Positions 43,325 to 54,940 are shown, counted from the first letter of the stretch. The stretch is DNA of 64,000 bases from Solibacillus sp. FSL R7-0668 (GCF_038006205.1 NZ_JBBOUU010000001.1:2544001-2608000); one strand, 5' to 3'. Program-made: numbers and translations. The notes: generated by a model from the sequence alone, not told the origin.

Positions 43325-44224
43325 TTATAAGAAAGTTTTAATTTTAGCCCAATCATTTCCGATCCATTCGATTTCCATTTTATTGCGGAAATACGTTAAT
43401 TGGCGCTTTGCATAACGGCGTGAGTTTTGTTTCACTTGCTCAATTGCTTCATCTAATGTGATTAAACCATCAAAATACGCGTAAAATTCTTTATAGCCAA
43501 TTGCTTTAATCGCTTGTACATCGCGGATTCCTGCATCATAAAGCACGCGAACTTCCTCTAGCAAACCCGATTCCATCATTAAATCGACACGCAAATTGAT
43601 GCGCTCATACAATTTTTCTCGCTCCATATCCATACCGATTATTAAATGGTTGTAAAGTGCGACATCTCCGCGATTGAACTGCTCCTCCGCACGCGAAACC
43701 CCTGCAAGCTCTGCCATTTCTAACGCACGAATGACTCGGCGCGTATTGTTCGGATGAATTTCCGCCGCGGCAGCTGGGTCGATTTGTGTCAACTTTTCAT
43801 GCATGGCTTCAGGACCAAGCAGTTCAAGCTCTTTATAATACGCTTCACGCGCTTCTTCATTTACTTCTTGCTTCGTAAATTGGAAGTCGTATAAAACGGA
43901 TTGTACGTAAAGCCCAGTCCCCCCCACTAAAATCGGCATTTTCCCACGCGATTGAATTTCCTCAATTTTTTCACGGACCAATGTTTGATACTCTGCTACC
44001 GAAAAGCCTTCTGTCGGTTCTTTAATATCAAGCAGATGATGCGGCACACCGTCCATTTCTTCTGCCGTAATTTTTGCTGTCCCAATATCCATATGACGAT
44101 AGATTTGCATCGAATCGCCGTTAATAATTTCCCCGTCAATCTCTTTCGCTAAACGGATACTTAATGCTGTTTTGCCTGATGCAGTTGGGCCAATAATGGC
44201 CACGACATCGATTGTTTTACTCAT
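43325..44224 (-). CDS. miaA: tRNA dimethylallyltransferase
   Basis: 299 aa. P-loop [17 protein letters not shown], then the [15 protein letters not shown] motif binding dimethylallyl diphosphate and t[36 protein letters not shown] and a C-terminal [16 protein letters not shown]. MiaA adds the dimethylallyl group to N6 of A37 in tRNAs reading UNN codons; MiaB, encoded at 53417-54940, then methylthiolates it. So both enzymes of ms2i6A37 are encoded in this window. Start overlaps the alpha/beta hydrolase end by 8 bp (ATGAGTAA), so translation is coupled. Confidence 0.97.
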   Translation of the reverse strand: MSKTIDVVAIIGPTASGKTALSIRLAKEIDGEIINGDSMQIYRHMDIGTAKITAEEMDGVPHHLLDIKEPTEGFSVAEYQTLVREKIEEIQSRGKMPILVGGTGLYVQSVLYDFQFTKQEVNEEAREAYYKELELLGPEAMHEKLTQIDPAAAAEIHPNNTRRVIRALEMAELAGVSRAEEQFNRGDVALYNHLIIGMDMEREKLYERINLRVDLMMESGLLEEVRVLYDAGIRDVQAIKAIGYKEFYAYFDGLITLDEAIEQVKQNSRRYAKRQLTYFRNKMEIEWIGNDWAKIKTFL

Positions 44225-45131
44225 GCTCTAACCACCGTAATATACTTTCATACACTTTTTCTTTGCCGATTTCATTTAATAGCTCATGGCGCATGCCCTC
44301 AAACAGTTGCACCTTTACATGTTCAACACCGGCATCGGCTAACTGCTGACCCGCCTTTAATACACCTTTTGCCTGTTTTTCACCAACTGGGTCATGCGTT
44401 CCACTAACAAGTAAAATTTTTAAATCTGGGCGAATGTGAGCATTGAGCGCAGGTACATCCAGCTTTGCAAGCGCACCTGTTAAGTCGGCATACAATTGAT
44501 TCGTCGATACAAAGCCACAATATGGATCGTTAATATATTTTTGCACCTCTGCCTCGTCCCTCGTCAGCCAGTCAAATGGCGTTTTAGGATTTGGTACTTG
44601 GGCATTAAAGCTACCAAAGCTTAATTGATCCATTATTTTACTTGGTTCTGCTGGCCCATTTAAATGCACGAGTTGACTTGCCAGCATATGGCCGGCTTTA
44701 TGCATCAATTTCGGTGAACCTGTTCCACTTAAAATAAGGCGCTCTATATGCTCACTATACTGTTGGATGAAACGACGCGCGATAAAGGAGCCCATACTAT
44801 GTCCGAATAGAATCGGCTTGCCTAATTGCGGTAAAGTAAGCTGCTGTAAAATTTCCCTTACATCTTCTACCACTCGTTCAAAGCCATTTTCCAAATCAAA
44901 ATAACCAAGTGTACCATTATTCTCCGCAGTGTAGCCATGACCACGATGATCATGTGTTGTCACATAATAACCTTGCGCACACAGCACTTCTGCAAAAGCC
45001 TCATAGCGCTCACTATGCTCCGCCATGCCATGTAATAAATGAATATGCTTTGTCGGTTGTTGCGGTTTAAATGTTCGTACAAAAATATCGTAGCCATCTG
45101 ACATTGTTAAATAATATGTGTTTTTTTCCAT
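44217..45131 (-). CDS. Alpha/beta hydrolase, monoacylglycerol lipase/lysophospholipase type
   Basis: 304 aa. Serine-aminopeptidase-S33/monoglyceride-lipase-like: [20 protein letters not shown] (oxyanion HG), THDHRGHG, nucleophile elbow [10 protein letters not shown], acid Asp in VSGTHDPVG and His in [10 protein letters not shown]. It hydrolyses mono-acyl lipids or related esters in its family. No signal peptide. It sits between mutL (31 bases after it) and miaA (8-bp overlap), an unusual metabolic gene inside a repair/tRNA modification operon. The substrate is unknown. All three triad residues are intact, unlike the esterase homologue at 26658. Confidence 0.9.
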   Translation of the reverse strand: MEKNTYYLTMSDGYDIFVRTFKPQQPTKHIHLLHGMAEHSERYEAFAEVLCAQGYYVTTHDHRGHGYTAENNGTLGYFDLENGFERVVEDVREILQQLTLPQLGKPILFGHSMGSFIARRFIQQYSEHIERLILSGTGSPKLMHKAGHMLASQLVHLNGPAEPSKIMDQLSFGSFNAQVPNPKTPFDWLTRDEAEVQKYINDPYCGFVSTNQLYADLTGALAKLDVPALNAHIRPDLKILLVSGTHDPVGEKQAKGVLKAGQQLADAGVEHVKVQLFEGMRHELLNEIGKEKVYESILRWLEHE

Positions 45132-45162
45132 ACCTTCACCTCATCAATTTTTTTGTTTCAAG

Positions 45163-47052
45163 TTACATCACGCGTTTGAACATTTTTTCTACTTCATAAG
45201 TTGTAAAATGAATGAGTACCGGACGCCCATGCGGACAAGTGAATGGATTGTCTGCTTTGCGTAAGTCTTCAATTAACCGTTCCATTTGCTGCTTATCTAA
45301 ATAATGATTAGCCTTAATCGATTTTTTACAGCTCATCATAATTGCGGCATCCTCACGTAATTTCTTTATATCCGCTTTACTTGCATTCAACACTTGCTCA
45401 ATTAGCTCTTCAATAATTGCTTGTTCTTCACCTTTTGGGAACCACGTCGGATGTTCACGTACAACAAACGACGAATGACCAAATTCCTCAATAAACACGC
45501 CGACAGCTTCCAGTTCTTGTTTTGATTCCTTTAAACGCAGGGCTTCATCGGCTGAATAGTGAAATGTAAGTGGCATTAACAGCCCTTGACGTTCGTTCGC
45601 ATTCACTTCGCCTACTTTATCTCGGAAAAATTCATATTTAATACGTTCCTGTGCAGCATGCTGGTCGATTAAGTAAAAGCCGTCCTCCATTTGTGCAACG
45701 ATATACGTACCATGAATTTGCCCAACGATTTCAACTTGTGGGAAATGTTGCTTGTGCTTTTCCGGTGCAAGTTGTGTGTTCAAATTTTGTTTGGTAGCTG
45801 GTTCCGTATTCAATGGCTCGTTCGGTTCATCGAAAGAGGATTCTGTTAAGGGCTCTTGCACATTTTGCACAGGTACTGATGGTGTGCTTGTTGGCATAGG
45901 TGCATACGGCTCCTTAATCACAGTAGGCTCTGACGATAAGCGTTCAACGATTGAACTCATTTTCGTTGCATCGAAGGACGGCTCTGCTGTCTTTTGTGGA
46001 TTCCAAATATCCAGCTGTTCACTTGATACACGTACCGGCTTTTCCTTTTTCTCTGCAAGCGGAATACGAATGACCTCCCGAATTGCCGCGCGAATCGTAT
46101 CTTCAATCAGCTTTAACAATTCCGGCTCTTTACTTAAGCGCACTTGATGCTTGGCGGGGTGCACATTGACATCGGTTAGCTGTGGATCCCCCTCTACATA
46201 CAGCAATACAATCGGAAAACGTTCAATTGGTAAATACGTATGATAGGCATCGGTAATCGCTTTTTGAATGACAAAATGCTTCACCCAACGCCCATTGACA
46301 AAGAGGGACATATAGTTTTTTGAGGCACGCGTTACTTCAGGTAAGCTTGCAAAACCGTGAATTTTATAGTCCTTATTGCTTCCTTCAAAGGCCAGCATTT
46401 TTTTGGCATTGTGCACGCCATAAATTGCTGCTAACACTTGCTGTACTTGTCCACGACCATTCGTTTGCAGCAAGGTTTGTCCGTTATGCACAAGCTTGAT
46501 CGCTACTTCTGGATAGCCAAGCGCAATACGGTTCACAAAATCAATCGTATGTCCCAACTCGGTTTGAATCGTTTTCAAATATTTTAATCGTGCAGGCGTA
46601 TTGTAAAATAATTGCGCAACCGTAATATCCGTTCCTCGTCGAAGTGCAGTTGGCTGATGTTCTTTTAAATGCCCACCCTCTAAATAGAGATGCACGCCGC
46701 CTTCTCCATCCGACGTTCTTAACGTCAGCTTTGAAACGGAGGCAATCGATGCTAATGCCTCACCACGGAAGCCTAATGTCCGAATCCTGAATAAATCCTG
46801 TTCTTTTTCAATTTTAGATGTCGCATGACGAGAAAAGGACAGGAGCGCATCCTCCTCATCCATCCCACTACCATTATCGACTACTTGAATCGAGCTAAGA
46901 CCCGCTTCTTCAAGAAAAATTTCAAGGGATGTACTGCCTGCATCTATTGCATTTTCTACAAGCTCTTTGACAACAGATGATGGACGCTCTACTACCTCAC
47001 CGGCTGCAATTTTATTCGACAGCCATTCATCCATAATTTGAATTTTCCCCAT
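45163..47052 (-). CDS. mutL: DNA mismatch repair protein MutL
   Basis: 629 aa. GHKL ATPase motifs: [35 protein letters not shown]; then the transducer domain with [12 protein letters not shown] variable proline/threonine-rich linker (about 360-430) precedes the C-terminal endonuclease domain with [12 protein letters not shown], and [11 protein letters not shown] near the end, both hallmarks of nicking MutL proteins in bacteria without MutH. It acts with MutS in mismatch repair. It starts 13 bases after mutS. Linker length is normal for Bacillales. Confidence 0.97.
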   Translation of the reverse strand: MGKIQIMDEWLSNKIAAGEVVERPSSVVKELVENAIDAGSTSLEIFLEEAGLSSIQVVDNGSGMDEEDALLSFSRHATSKIEKEQDLFRIRTLGFRGEALASIASVSKLTLRTSDGEGGVHLYLEGGHLKEHQPTALRRGTDITVAQLFYNTPARLKYLKTIQTELGHTIDFVNRIALGYPEVAIKLVHNGQTLLQTNGRGQVQQVLAAIYGVHNAKKMLAFEGSNKDYKIHGFASLPEVTRASKNYMSLFVNGRWVKHFVIQKAITDAYHTYLPIERFPIVLLYVEGDPQLTDVNVHPAKHQVRLSKEPELLKLIEDTIRAAIREVIRIPLAEKKEKPVRVSSEQLDIWNPQKTAEPSFDATKMSSIVERLSSEPTVIKEPYAPMPTSTPSVPVQNVQEPLTESSFDEPNEPLNTEPATKQNLNTQLAPEKHKQHFPQVEIVGQIHGTYIVAQMEDGFYLIDQHAAQERIKYEFFRDKVGEVNANERQGLLMPLTFHYSADEALRLKESKQELEAVGVFIEEFGHSSFVVREHPTWFPKGEEQAIIEELIEQVLNASKADIKKLREDAAIMMSCKKSIKANHYLDKQQMERLIEDLRKADNPFTCPHGRPVLIHFTTYEVEKMFKRVM

Positions 47053-47065
47053 GCGAATCCCCTCC

Positions 47066-49690
47066 TTAGTGATTGCCTACTAATTTTTGCTGCAATTCAT
47101 ATAGTAACGTCATTGCCTGCATCGGTGTTGTCCCCATCACATTTAATTTTGTTAGTGTATCGAGTACCTGTTGCTGCTCAGGTGACAAGACAGGCTCATC
47201 ACTAATGCTAAACAATGATAATTGCAATTCATCCTCTGCTACTTTTGGTGATGCTGTTGCAATTGGCTCAGATTGCTTGGGTTCCACTGCTTGTACAGCT
47301 GATGCTGGCTTTTCCGTATTTCCTGCTTCAAATTGCGCTAACAACACACGCGCACGTTGTAAAATAGCTTGTGGCATTTCTGCAAGCTCTGCAACATGAA
47401 CACCGTAGCTTTTATCTGCCGCGCCTTTTTTCACCTTGTGTAAAAATACGACACGTCCATCCTGCTCCGTTGCACTCACATGGACATTTTGGAGTCGAGC
47501 CAATTCTTGCTCTAAATCGGTTAGTTCATGGTAATGCGTTGAGAATAGCGTATTTGCCCCGATTTCATTGTGAATGTATTCCATCATCGCCTGCGCTAAG
47601 CTCATCCCATCATAGGTTGACGTCCCGCGCCCAATCTCATCAAATAACAGTAAGCTCTTTTTCGTTGCGTGAGTGATGGCATGCTGTGACTCCAGCATTT
47701 CAACCATAAATGTCGATTGTCCAGCTGCTAAATCATCCGCAGCACCGATTCGTGTAAAAATTTGGTCTGTAATCGGTAGCTCTGCCTCGGCAGCTGGTAC
47801 ATAACAGCCCATTTGTGCGAGCACGACAATTAATGCTACCTGGCGCATATATGTACTTTTCCCAGACATGTTCGGACCGGTAATAAGCATCATATTTTTG
47901 TCATCCGTTAAAATACAGTCATTCGGTACATAGCTTTGTTTATTGAGCATTTTTTCTACGACTGGGTGACGCCCCTCTACAATCTTTAATGCTCGCCCTT
48001 CATGGAATACTGGCTTCGTAAAACGGTATTTATCGGTAACCGTTGCAAAGCTCATGAGCACATCCAATTCACTAATAGAGGCCGCTAGCTTTTGCACGCG
48101 TGGAATATACGTTTTTAATTGATCACGTAAGGCAACGAATAAATCATATTCTAATGCTAAGCTTTGTTCTTCTGCATTTAAAATAAGCGCTTCTTTTTCT
48201 TTTAATTCCTCTGTAATAAAGCGTTCGGCATTCGCTAATGTTTGCTTGCGTTCAAAGCGTGCTAAGTCAGTATTGCCCAAGTGTGATTTCGTAATTTCAA
48301 TATAATAGCCAAACACGCGATTATAACCGATTTTCAAATTCTTAATGCCTGTTAATTCACGTTCTTTTTGTTCAAGCTGCGCAATCCAGTCCTTCCCATT
48401 ACGCGAGGCATCCCGGTATTCATCCAATTGTGCATTGTAGCCATCGCGAATGACATCGCCTTCTTTGATAGAAATGGGTGGATGATCGGTAATGGCATGT
48501 GCCAACAATTGCTCGATATCGGCACATACATCTAATTGTTGCCCGAGTGTTGCTACTTGTTCACGTCCACTGTCCATTAACTTTTGCTGAATATGCGGTA
48601 CTTGGCGCAGTGATTCCCGAAGCTGTGCTAAGTCACGGCCACCTACTGAACCGAATGCGACACGACCAGCTAAACGCTCCAAATCATAGACATTTTTTAG
48701 TAATTCATTTAATTCTTGACGTAAGAAAAATTCTTCCAATAATTCAGTCACAACGGTTTGACGCGCTTCAATCGCTTTTTTGTTAGCAAGTGGCTGATGC
48801 ATCCATTGTTTAAGCTTACGTCCTCCCATTGCAGTAACTGTTTCATCTAAAAGCCATAGCAAGGTTCCTTTTGAATCGCCACCGCGAATGGATTGAATTA
48901 ATTCTAAATTACGCTTCGAGTTCGTATCAATGCGCAAATAGCTGTCTGCTTCTATATAGGTAAACGCTTGAATATGGGAAAGTGAACGCATTTGTGTGCG
49001 CTCAACATATTGTAATAAACGCTTGGCAACTCCCTGCAACTTGCCTGGTAATGCGGCTACATAGTTGTCCGCGCGTAAGCTGTCCATTTCTTCTTTTTCA
49101 AGTGATAATACGATGCCGCTTGTTTCCGCGTAATCCGCTAATAATAGCTTCAATTGGTCCGTAACAATTACTTCCTTAATGGCATATGCCTGAAGCTGCT
49201 GAACCAATTCCTTTGCGCTACCTTCGATAATGGACGTATTGGCTTCACCTGTCGAAACATCTAAATAGGCAAATGCTAATTCATTTTCCGAAAGTTCCTC
49301 CGCTGCTGCAATGAAGTGGTTGGATTTCCCGTCAAGTGCTTTTCCTTCCATGATCGTTCCAGGTGTAATGACTTGTACAACTTCACGTTTCACAACACCT
49401 TTTGCATTTTTTGGGTCTTCGGTTTGTTCACATACCGCTACTTTATAGCCCTTTGCTACAAGCGTTTCGATATAGCCCTGTGCAGCATGATGCGGTACAC
49501 CACACATTGGTATCGGGTTGTCTGTGTTCCCTGCTCGCGCGGTTAATGTAATCTCTAATAGCTGTGATGCTTGAATGGCATCATCAAAAAACAGCTCATA
49601 AAAATCGCCTAAACGATAAAATAAAAACGCGTCTTGATAGTCTTGTTTGACGAGCAAATATTGCTGCATCATTGGCGTATATGTAGTCAT
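47066..49690 (-). CDS. mutS: DNA mismatch repair protein MutS
   Basis: 874 aa. Mismatch-recognition motif near the N-terminus: [15 protein letters not shown] (the F-Y-E-L Phe-x-Glu reader). Connector, lever and clamp domains follow, then the ABC-type ATPase: [20 protein letters not shown], Walker [17 protein letters not shown], and [11 protein letters not shown]. The C-terminal 60 residues are a variable linker (about 800-840) and a dimerisation tail. It finds mismatches and recruits MutL, encoded just downstream. An extended -10 promoter lies 36 bases upstream of the start. Confidence 0.97.
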   Translation of the reverse strand: MTTYTPMMQQYLLVKQDYQDAFLFYRLGDFYELFFDDAIQASQLLEITLTARAGNTDNPIPMCGVPHHAAQGYIETLVAKGYKVAVCEQTEDPKNAKGVVKREVVQVITPGTIMEGKALDGKSNHFIAAAEELSENELAFAYLDVSTGEANTSIIEGSAKELVQQLQAYAIKEVIVTDQLKLLLADYAETSGIVLSLEKEEMDSLRADNYVAALPGKLQGVAKRLLQYVERTQMRSLSHIQAFTYIEADSYLRIDTNSKRNLELIQSIRGGDSKGTLLWLLDETVTAMGGRKLKQWMHQPLANKKAIEARQTVVTELLEEFFLRQELNELLKNVYDLERLAGRVAFGSVGGRDLAQLRESLRQVPHIQQKLMDSGREQVATLGQQLDVCADIEQLLAHAITDHPPISIKEGDVIRDGYNAQLDEYRDASRNGKDWIAQLEQKERELTGIKNLKIGYNRVFGYYIEITKSHLGNTDLARFERKQTLANAERFITEELKEKEALILNAEEQSLALEYDLFVALRDQLKTYIPRVQKLAASISELDVLMSFATVTDKYRFTKPVFHEGRALKIVEGRHPVVEKMLNKQSYVPNDCILTDDKNMMLITGPNMSGKSTYMRQVALIVVLAQMGCYVPAAEAELPITDQIFTRIGAADDLAAGQSTFMVEMLESQHAITHATKKSLLLFDEIGRGTSTYDGMSLAQAMMEYIHNEIGANTLFSTHYHELTDLEQELARLQNVHVSATEQDGRVVFLHKVKKGAADKSYGVHVAELAEMPQAILQRARVLLAQFEAGNTEKPASAVQAVEPKQSEPIATASPKVAEDELQLSLFSISDEPVLSPEQQQVLDTLTKLNVMGTTPMQAMTLLYELQQKLVGNH

Positions 49691-49725
49691 TAATTATTCC
49701 CTCATTTACTAAACTTGTACTCTGT

Positions 49726-49734
49726 ATTATACCA
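49726..49734 (-). promoter_or_regulatory. mutS promoter, extended -10
   Basis: On the minus strand TGGTATAAT is a perfect extended -10 (TGnTATAAT), 36 bases before the mutS start. No convincing -35 is present. Confidence 0.55.
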
Positions 49735-49783
49735 CTTGCTTCGGGAATTTCCTTATGCTCGCTTTTGGAAATATCGAACAAAT

Positions 49784-49819
49784 AAAAAAAAGCGCTCAAG
49801 CACGGAACTGTACTTGAGC
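49784..49819 (-). terminator. Terminator of cotE
   Basis: GCTCAAG (49794-49800) pairs with CTTGAGC (49813-49819), extended by two further pairs, followed on the minus strand by GCTTTTTTTT. It separates cotE from the mutS promoter. Confidence 0.75.
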
Positions 49820-49826
49820 AAAATCA

Positions 49827-50402
49827 TTATGAAAATGATGAGGAATCAAATTCGGCATGATCGGAGCTTGATGACGATGAAGATGAGGATGAAGAGCTCG
49901 ATGCACTTGGAGAATGATGTGAACTTTCATCAAATGACCACTCCTCCTCATAATCAGTTGGATGTACATTAATGACAACCGTTGTTTCTCCGATAATTTC
50001 AACTAAGAATTCTCGTTCAATCGTTACTTGAATTTTATCTCCTGATTTTGTAATGATGGCTTCGATACAGTTTGGTTGTTGAATGACACGCACTTTCACA
50101 TCGTTAGAATCAATTACTTCTCCATCTCGGAAAGATAACTTTATTCGATCTTTATAAGCAATCGTTTCCGTATGAACGGCAGTTTTTGAATGATTACTAT
50201 ACGCGTACCAAACATTCACATCAAATTTCCCTGTTACTTCAACAAATTTACCATTGCGCTTTGCTTGATATTGATGGTTAATAACCCAACATCCTAAAAT
50301 ACTTGTCGGCGCATTTGGTGGACATAGTAATTCTTTGCTTTCGGTACGCTTTTTCCCTTTCGCTACCACTGCTTTTGTTACAATTTGACGCAAACGCTTC
50401 AC
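49827..50402 (-). CDS. cotE: Outer spore coat morphogenetic protein CotE
   Basis: 191 aa, GTG start with AAAGGAG 10 bases upstream. Residues 4-150 align with B. subtilis CotE: IVTKAVVAKGKKRTESKELL, ILGCWVINHQYQAKRNGKFV, FDVNVWYAYSNHSKTAVHTE, VIQQPNCIEA and EREFLVEIIGETTVVINVHP. CotE assembles the outer coat around the mother-cell side of the forespore. The acidic tail of B. subtilis CotE is replaced here by a Ser-rich tail with a run of about 14 Ser (about 168-182). A sigma-K-like promoter lies upstream. Synteny ricA-miaB ... cotE-mutS-mutL is kept apart from the inserted EAL gene. Confidence 0.95.
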   Translation of the reverse strand: MKRLRQIVTKAVVAKGKKRTESKELLCPPNAPTSILGCWVINHQYQAKRNGKFVEVTGKFDVNVWYAYSNHSKTAVHTETIAYKDRIKLSFRDGEVIDSNDVKVRVIQQPNCIEAIITKSGDKIQVTIEREFLVEIIGETTVVINVHPTDYEEEWSFDESSHHSPSASSSSSSSSSSSSSDHAEFDSSSFS

Positions 50403-50431
50403 GAAAACTTCTCTCCTTTCTTAACTATTGC

Positions 50432-50459
50432 TAATGTATGCGATAAGTGCCTAAAGGGT
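50432..50459 (-). promoter_or_regulatory. Candidate sigma-K-type promoter of cotE
   Basis: On the minus strand CATACATTA (50432-50440) fits the sigma-K -10 CATANNNTA, with AC 17 bases further upstream (50458-50459). B. subtilis cotE has sigma-E and sigma-K promoters, so this is plausible but short motifs occur by chance. Confidence 0.4.
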
Positions 50460-50467
50460 GATGGAAC

Positions 50468-50502
50468 AAAAAAAGAACTACTACATTTCGATGTAATAGT
50501 TC
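50468..50502 (-). terminator. Terminator of the second EAL gene
   Basis: GAACTACTACAT (50475-50486) pairs with ATGTAATAGTTC (50491-50502) around a 4-nt loop (one mismatch); seven T follow on the minus strand, 8 bases after the stop. Confidence 0.85.
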
Positions 50503-50510
50503 CGATTGTT

Positions 50511-52694
50511 TTAAACGGGTATGGAGTCCTCGAGTAATTTTTCGACGTCGGATAAGGTCATTGGTTTGTAATAATAGTAACCCTGACCCGTTTGACAGCC
50601 AAGACGCTTTAACTCTTCATGCTGTTCTTTTGTTTCAATGCCTTCTGCTACGGATAGCATATTTAAATTTTTAGACAGTTGAATAATTGTTTTAACAACG
50701 GCGTTCATGCGTGAATCGGCTAAATGATCGACAAAACTTTTATCTATTTTTATTTCTTCAAATGGGAGCTCTTGCAAATAGCTTAACGAGGAGTAGCCCA
50801 CACCAAAGTCATCAATCGAAGTATCAATACCAATTGCCTTTAGTTCATTAATAATTTTTTTGGCACGCAGTATATTATCTAATTCAGTACTTTCCGTAAT
50901 TTCAAATTTAATGTACTTTGGCTCGATATTGTAGCTTTCAATTATTGCTAATGATTTTTCAACAAAGCCTGGACTATAGAAATGGCTTGGTGATACATTT
51001 ACCGACACTTGGTACTGCTTTAAGCCACGTGTCGCCCGTTCCTTCTGCCATTGTAAAACCTTTTGAAAAATAGCGAGATCGATTTTATAAATATTGCCCG
51101 TATTTTCGGCAACTGGAATAAACAGTGCTGGTGATACAAAGCCCATATCTGCTGAAATCCATCGAGCTAGTGCCTCAAAGCTCTCGATTTCACCTGTTTC
51201 GATATTTACTTTTGGCTGTAGCATAGGGAAAAACTCATTATTTTTCAAGCCTTTTGTAATATAGGCAAGTACATTCATTTCTTGTTCTACTGATTCCACT
51301 TGGCTTTGCTCAAATTGTTTGATGACTGTACCTGAAGCCTTCAATGCATTGGACAACGCTGTATCCGCTTGCTGAATCGCTTCAAAAAACGGCTGATTTT
51401 CATTAAATGCCGACTTTCCAATCTTAAGTGTCATATACGTTTCTTTGTCATTAATATAATAGGGATCATTCAAAACCCCGTCGATTTCTTGCTGCGGCGT
51501 GTTCATTTCGTCAATGGTAAACCGACTCGCTATAATAATGGATGAACTCGTATACCGGGCAATTATTGAATCATTAAAGGTCGACATATTTTGCAAACGA
51601 CTCGCCAATTGTTTTAGGATCTCATTGCCACCTTGGCGTCCATACAAGTCAACAATATTTTGATATTCTCCCGGCTCAATAATAAATAAATGACCTTCAC
51701 AGCCATGTTCAATTAATGCCATCAACTGATTTTTAAAATGTTCAAAATTATTTAAACCCGTCGAGACATCTTGATATGCCAATTGACGGATGGCCGTTTT
51801 TTGATCGAAATATTTTATGGCAAGCGTCACAATCGGCGCAATTCGATTTAAAAACTTGAAGTCAGCCGTCAAAGGTTCGGCTAGTTGGTCAAAATACATC
51901 GAAAATAAACCGATAAATTGCCCTTCAGAATTAACAATAGGTTGGCTCCATAATGAAACAAATGAATACTGTTCTAAAAGCGGATTAAACAATTCGTTGT
52001 ATGGTGATTCCTTTAGATTTTTAATAATGATAGGCTTTTTGATTGGGTTATTTCCATGAAAAGTTAAGCCTGTTAAGAGCACATCTTGTTCCATGTTTGG
52101 CTTTCCCTTCATTAAGTCACCATATACATGCTTGACATGGTTGTGTTTATCCACTAGCACGATTGCTGTACAGCATTTCTTACCAAATGTTGTATCAATC
52201 GTATGACAAACATTATTCAGGACGCGTTCAAAGGTGTCGCCATTTTCTAGGCTATAATATATTTCTCGTTCTAATTCAATCAACAGTTCGACATTCATCG
52301 AATCCGTGACATCTTTCATTAACAAGATACTATAGTGTAAGTCACCATATTGGTTACGCACAGGTAACACATTCACTTCATTCCAAAAGGTCGTGCCATC
52401 TTTGCGATAATGGAGTGACGATGTTTTAAAGGTTAGACCATTTTCAATGCTTTCTTGAATTGCTTCCTCGTTCATTACATCAGTGAGTGGCCCATGTAAT
52501 TGATCGATTGTCATGCCACTCATATCCTGTTCACTATAATCTGTCATACGTGTAAAAACATGATTCACAAAATCAATTGTATTGCCCTTTTTAATATTGA
52601 TAATAACAACTGCTGAATCAAGCTGTCTCGCCATTTGACATAACCAAAAATACATTCCTGCATCACTTAAGCTTCGATTATCGAATTCATTCAT
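50511..52694 (-). CDS. PAS-GAF-degenerate GGDEF-EAL protein, probable c-di-GMP phosphodiesterase (copy 2)
   Basis: 727 aa with the same domain order as the protein at 22582: PAS (about 20-135), GAF-like (about 145-295), degenerate GGDEF (about 305-455, signature RYTSSSIIIA) and EAL (about 465-727). EAL residues are intact: ESFEALARW, NVSPSHF, FEITEST, SIDDFGVGYSSLSYL, KIDKSFV, AEGIET, GQGYYYYKPMT. Expected to be a c-di-GMP phosphodiesterase only. It interrupts the usual ricA-miaB-cotE order of Bacillus. No transmembrane helix. Start ATG with GGGAG upstream. Confidence 0.9.
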   Translation of the reverse strand: MNEFDNRSLSDAGMYFWLCQMARQLDSAVVIINIKKGNTIDFVNHVFTRMTDYSEQDMSGMTIDQLHGPLTDVMNEEAIQESIENGLTFKTSSLHYRKDGTTFWNEVNVLPVRNQYGDLHYSILLMKDVTDSMNVELLIELEREIYYSLENGDTFERVLNNVCHTIDTTFGKKCCTAIVLVDKHNHVKHVYGDLMKGKPNMEQDVLLTGLTFHGNNPIKKPIIIKNLKESPYNELFNPLLEQYSFVSLWSQPIVNSEGQFIGLFSMYFDQLAEPLTADFKFLNRIAPIVTLAIKYFDQKTAIRQLAYQDVSTGLNNFEHFKNQLMALIEHGCEGHLFIIEPGEYQNIVDLYGRQGGNEILKQLASRLQNMSTFNDSIIARYTSSSIIIASRFTIDEMNTPQQEIDGVLNDPYYINDKETYMTLKIGKSAFNENQPFFEAIQQADTALSNALKASGTVIKQFEQSQVESVEQEMNVLAYITKGLKNNEFFPMLQPKVNIETGEIESFEALARWISADMGFVSPALFIPVAENTGNIYKIDLAIFQKVLQWQKERATRGLKQYQVSVNVSPSHFYSPGFVEKSLAIIESYNIEPKYIKFEITESTELDNILRAKKIINELKAIGIDTSIDDFGVGYSSLSYLQELPFEEIKIDKSFVDHLADSRMNAVVKTIIQLSKNLNMLSVAEGIETKEQHEELKRLGCQTGQGYYYYKPMTLSDVEKLLEDSIPV

Positions 52695-52925
52695 ATAGGG
52701 AGTCCTTTCATATTAATTATACTAATTCAATAGTATAGCAAAAAAACAGGCATTTCGACTGATTAATCCGATAATTCTTTCTAACTATTTTTTTGATTTC
52801 ATCAGTTTATGTACTTAATTTATCATCATTACTATACTTTCATTTTTTATATGTGCAAGTTTACTAAGATTCATTAGTAATAAAAGCTAAAAGCAGTTTT
52901 TTTAATTTACTTTCCTTATTTTCCA

Positions 52926-52972
52926 ATAAAAAAAGCGATTTAAATAAGCTTGCCTGCTTACTTAAATCGCTT
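52926..52972 (-). terminator. Terminator of ricA-miaB
   Basis: A 17-bp stem (52933-52949 with 52956-52972, one mismatch) is followed by TTTTTTTATT on the minus strand. The 288-base gap to the EAL gene (52695-52982) contains only this and the presumed EAL promoter. Confidence 0.85.
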
Positions 52973-52982
52973 GAAAATTTAT

Positions 52983-53420
52983 TTATGAACAAGAGCCTGG
53001 CACACTATTGCGTACTTTAGAGCCTGTTTCGCCTTTTAGTATATCGCCACCCGTTGAAGCAATCACTTCATTTGTCACATTGTTTGCAATGGCATTCGAA
53101 ACAAGCTGCAATAGGTCATTGACATCTGTTTGCGACTGCTTGAATTGCTGTACAACTGGAAGTTCATCGATTTCTTTCTCAATGTTTTCGATTTTAGTTT
53201 CCATTGTTTGTACTGCGCGCTCTTTTCCTAGGTGCTGGAAGTTTACTACTTGCTTCTGAAGTGTTTTTAATGAAGCAATTTTTTCACGCACAAATTGATT
53301 TTCATTAATTTGCTCTTCTGCCTTTTTGAAAAATTCCACTTCTTCTGTGTTGGCAATCATATGAGCAATTTCTTTCGCCTTTTCAACGATTTCATCTTTT
53401 GTATATAGTTTTGTTGTCAT
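52983..53420 (-). CDS. ricA: RicA (YmcA), subunit of the RicAFT complex
   Basis: 145 aa, helical Com_YlbF family. [20 protein letters not shown] and the central coiled region with [20 protein letters not shown] are typical. RicA with RicF (YlbF) and RicT (YaaT) forms a complex with iron-sulfur clusters needed for biofilm, competence, sporulation and RNase Y-dependent mRNA processing in B. subtilis. The C-terminus ends in VPGSCS, a single Cys, in keeping with cluster binding (inference). Its start overlaps the miaB stop by 4 bp (ATGA), the conserved miaB-ricA arrangement. Confidence 0.93.
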   Translation of the reverse strand: MTTKLYTKDEIVEKAKEIAHMIANTEEVEFFKKAEEQINENQFVREKIASLKTLQKQVVNFQHLGKERAVQTMETKIENIEKEIDELPVVQQFKQSQTDVNDLLQLVSNAIANNVTNEVIASTGGDILKGETGSKVRNSVPGSCS

Positions 53421-54940
53421 TTTACGAATTCCACCTCTTCTATAAATTCACCCAATAATGAGTAGGATTTTGCTTCTACAATTTTCACTTGAACAAGCTT
53501 ACCAATGTATTTGGGATCAGCTTTAAAGTTGACAAGACGGTTTTTACGCGTATAGCCTGCTAAAACATCCTCACGTCTTTTACTGCTTCCTTCTACCAAC
53601 ACTTCAACAATTTGACCTTCCAAATCTTTTAATGCCTTTGCAGAAAATTCTCCCACAACGGCATTTAAGCGATGGAGACGATCTTTCTTTTCTTCCTCTG
53701 TTACGTTATCCACCATTTTCGCAGCAGGTGTACCTTCACGTGGCGAGTAAATATACGTAAAGGCCATATCAAATCCAACTTGTCGATATAAATCTAGCGT
53801 TTCTTGGAATTGTTCCTCTGTTTCATTTGGATAACCAACAATAATGTCCGTCGTTAAGGTCACATTTGGAATGGCTGTTTTAATTTTATCGACTAATTGT
53901 AGGAAATGCTCGCGTGTATATTTTCGCGCCATTATTTTCAAAATTTCATTTGAGCCTGATTGCACCGGTAAGTGAATATGGTCGACTAAATTGCCACCTT
54001 TTGCAAGTACTTCGATTAAGTGATCATCAAAATCACGTGGATGACTTGTTGTGAAACGAATACGCGGAATATCAATTTTGCGTAATTCATCCATTAGGTC
54101 TCCTAAACGATAGTCGATGTCCTCGAAGTCCTTCCCGTAGGCATTTACATTTTGACCAAGCAACATGACCTCCTGATAGCCCTGTGCAGCTAATTCACGT
54201 ACCTCCTGAATAATTTCCTCTGGGCGACGTGAACGCTCTTTCCCGCGTGTATACGGCACGATACAATACGTACAGAATTTATCGCAGCCGTACATAATGT
54301 TCACCCATGCTTTAATCGAGCCAAGACGTTTTTTCGGTAAATTCTCAATAACGTCGCCCTCTTTTGACCAAACTTCGACAACAAGCTCCTTCGACATATA
54401 AGCTTCGTGCAAGATGTTTGGTAAGCGGTGAATATTATGTGTACCGAATACCATGTCCACATGCTGGTACTGCTTTAAAATTTTGTTTACGACAGATTCT
54501 TCCTGCGACATACAGCCACAAACGCCAATTAGCATTTCTGGGTTTTTACGTTTATATTTTAACAAGAAGCCTAGCTCACCAAATACTTTGTTTTCTGCGT
54601 TTTCACGAATCGCACATGTGTTTAGTAGCACGACATCTGCTTCTTCAATGATTTCCGTCGGTGTATAGCCAAGCTGCATGAAAATACCAGCCATCACTTC
54701 TGTATCATGCTCGTTCATTTGACAGCCATAAGTACGAATGTAAAACTTACGATCCTGTCCCATGCCTAAATATTTTTCTTCAATATCAAAATCTTTATGG
54801 TATTTTACTTCTTCTTTTCCGCGTTTTTTCGCATCTTTCAATGAAGGAGCCGTAAATACTTTCTCAAAATATTTACTATAGTCTTTTTCTTCTTTTGGTT
54901 GTTTAATCTGCTGACTTGCTAGTCGTTGTTCTTCATTCAT
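53417..54940 (-). CDS. miaB: tRNA-2-methylthio-N6-dimethylallyladenosine synthase MiaB
   Basis: 507 aa. N-terminal UPF0004 domain with cluster cysteines in [18 protein letters not shown] and GVCGCMSQ; radical SAM CxxxCxxC in [17 protein letters not shown]; a C-terminal TRAM domain (about 440-507). It adds the methylthio group to i6A37, acting after MiaA (43325-44224). The N-terminal extension of about 60 residues ([20 protein letters not shown]) is normal for Bacillales. It precedes ricA in the operon. Confidence 0.97.
   Translation of the reverse strand: MNEEQRLASQQIKQPKEEKDYSKYFEKVFTAPSLKDAKKRGKEEVKYHKDFDIEEKYLGMGQDRKFYIRTYGCQMNEHDTEVMAGIFMQLGYTPTEIIEEADVVLLNTCAIRENAENKVFGELGFLLKYKRKNPEMLIGVCGCMSQEESVVNKILKQYQHVDMVFGTHNIHRLPNILHEAYMSKELVVEVWSKEGDVIENLPKKRLGSIKAWVNIMYGCDKFCTYCIVPYTRGKERSRRPEEIIQEVRELAAQGYQEVMLLGQNVNAYGKDFEDIDYRLGDLMDELRKIDIPRIRFTTSHPRDFDDHLIEVLAKGGNLVDHIHLPVQSGSNEILKIMARKYTREHFLQLVDKIKTAIPNVTLTTDIIVGYPNETEEQFQETLDLYRQVGFDMAFTYIYSPREGTPAAKMVDNVTEEEKKDRLHRLNAVVGEFSAKALKDLEGQIVEVLVEGSSKRREDVLAGYTRKNRLVNFKADPKYIGKLVQVKIVEAKSYSLLGEFIEEVEFVK

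Noticed and set aside
45752-46147. Plus-strand frame inside mutL
   Set aside because: Lies opposite the low-complexity linker of mutL; no start signal.
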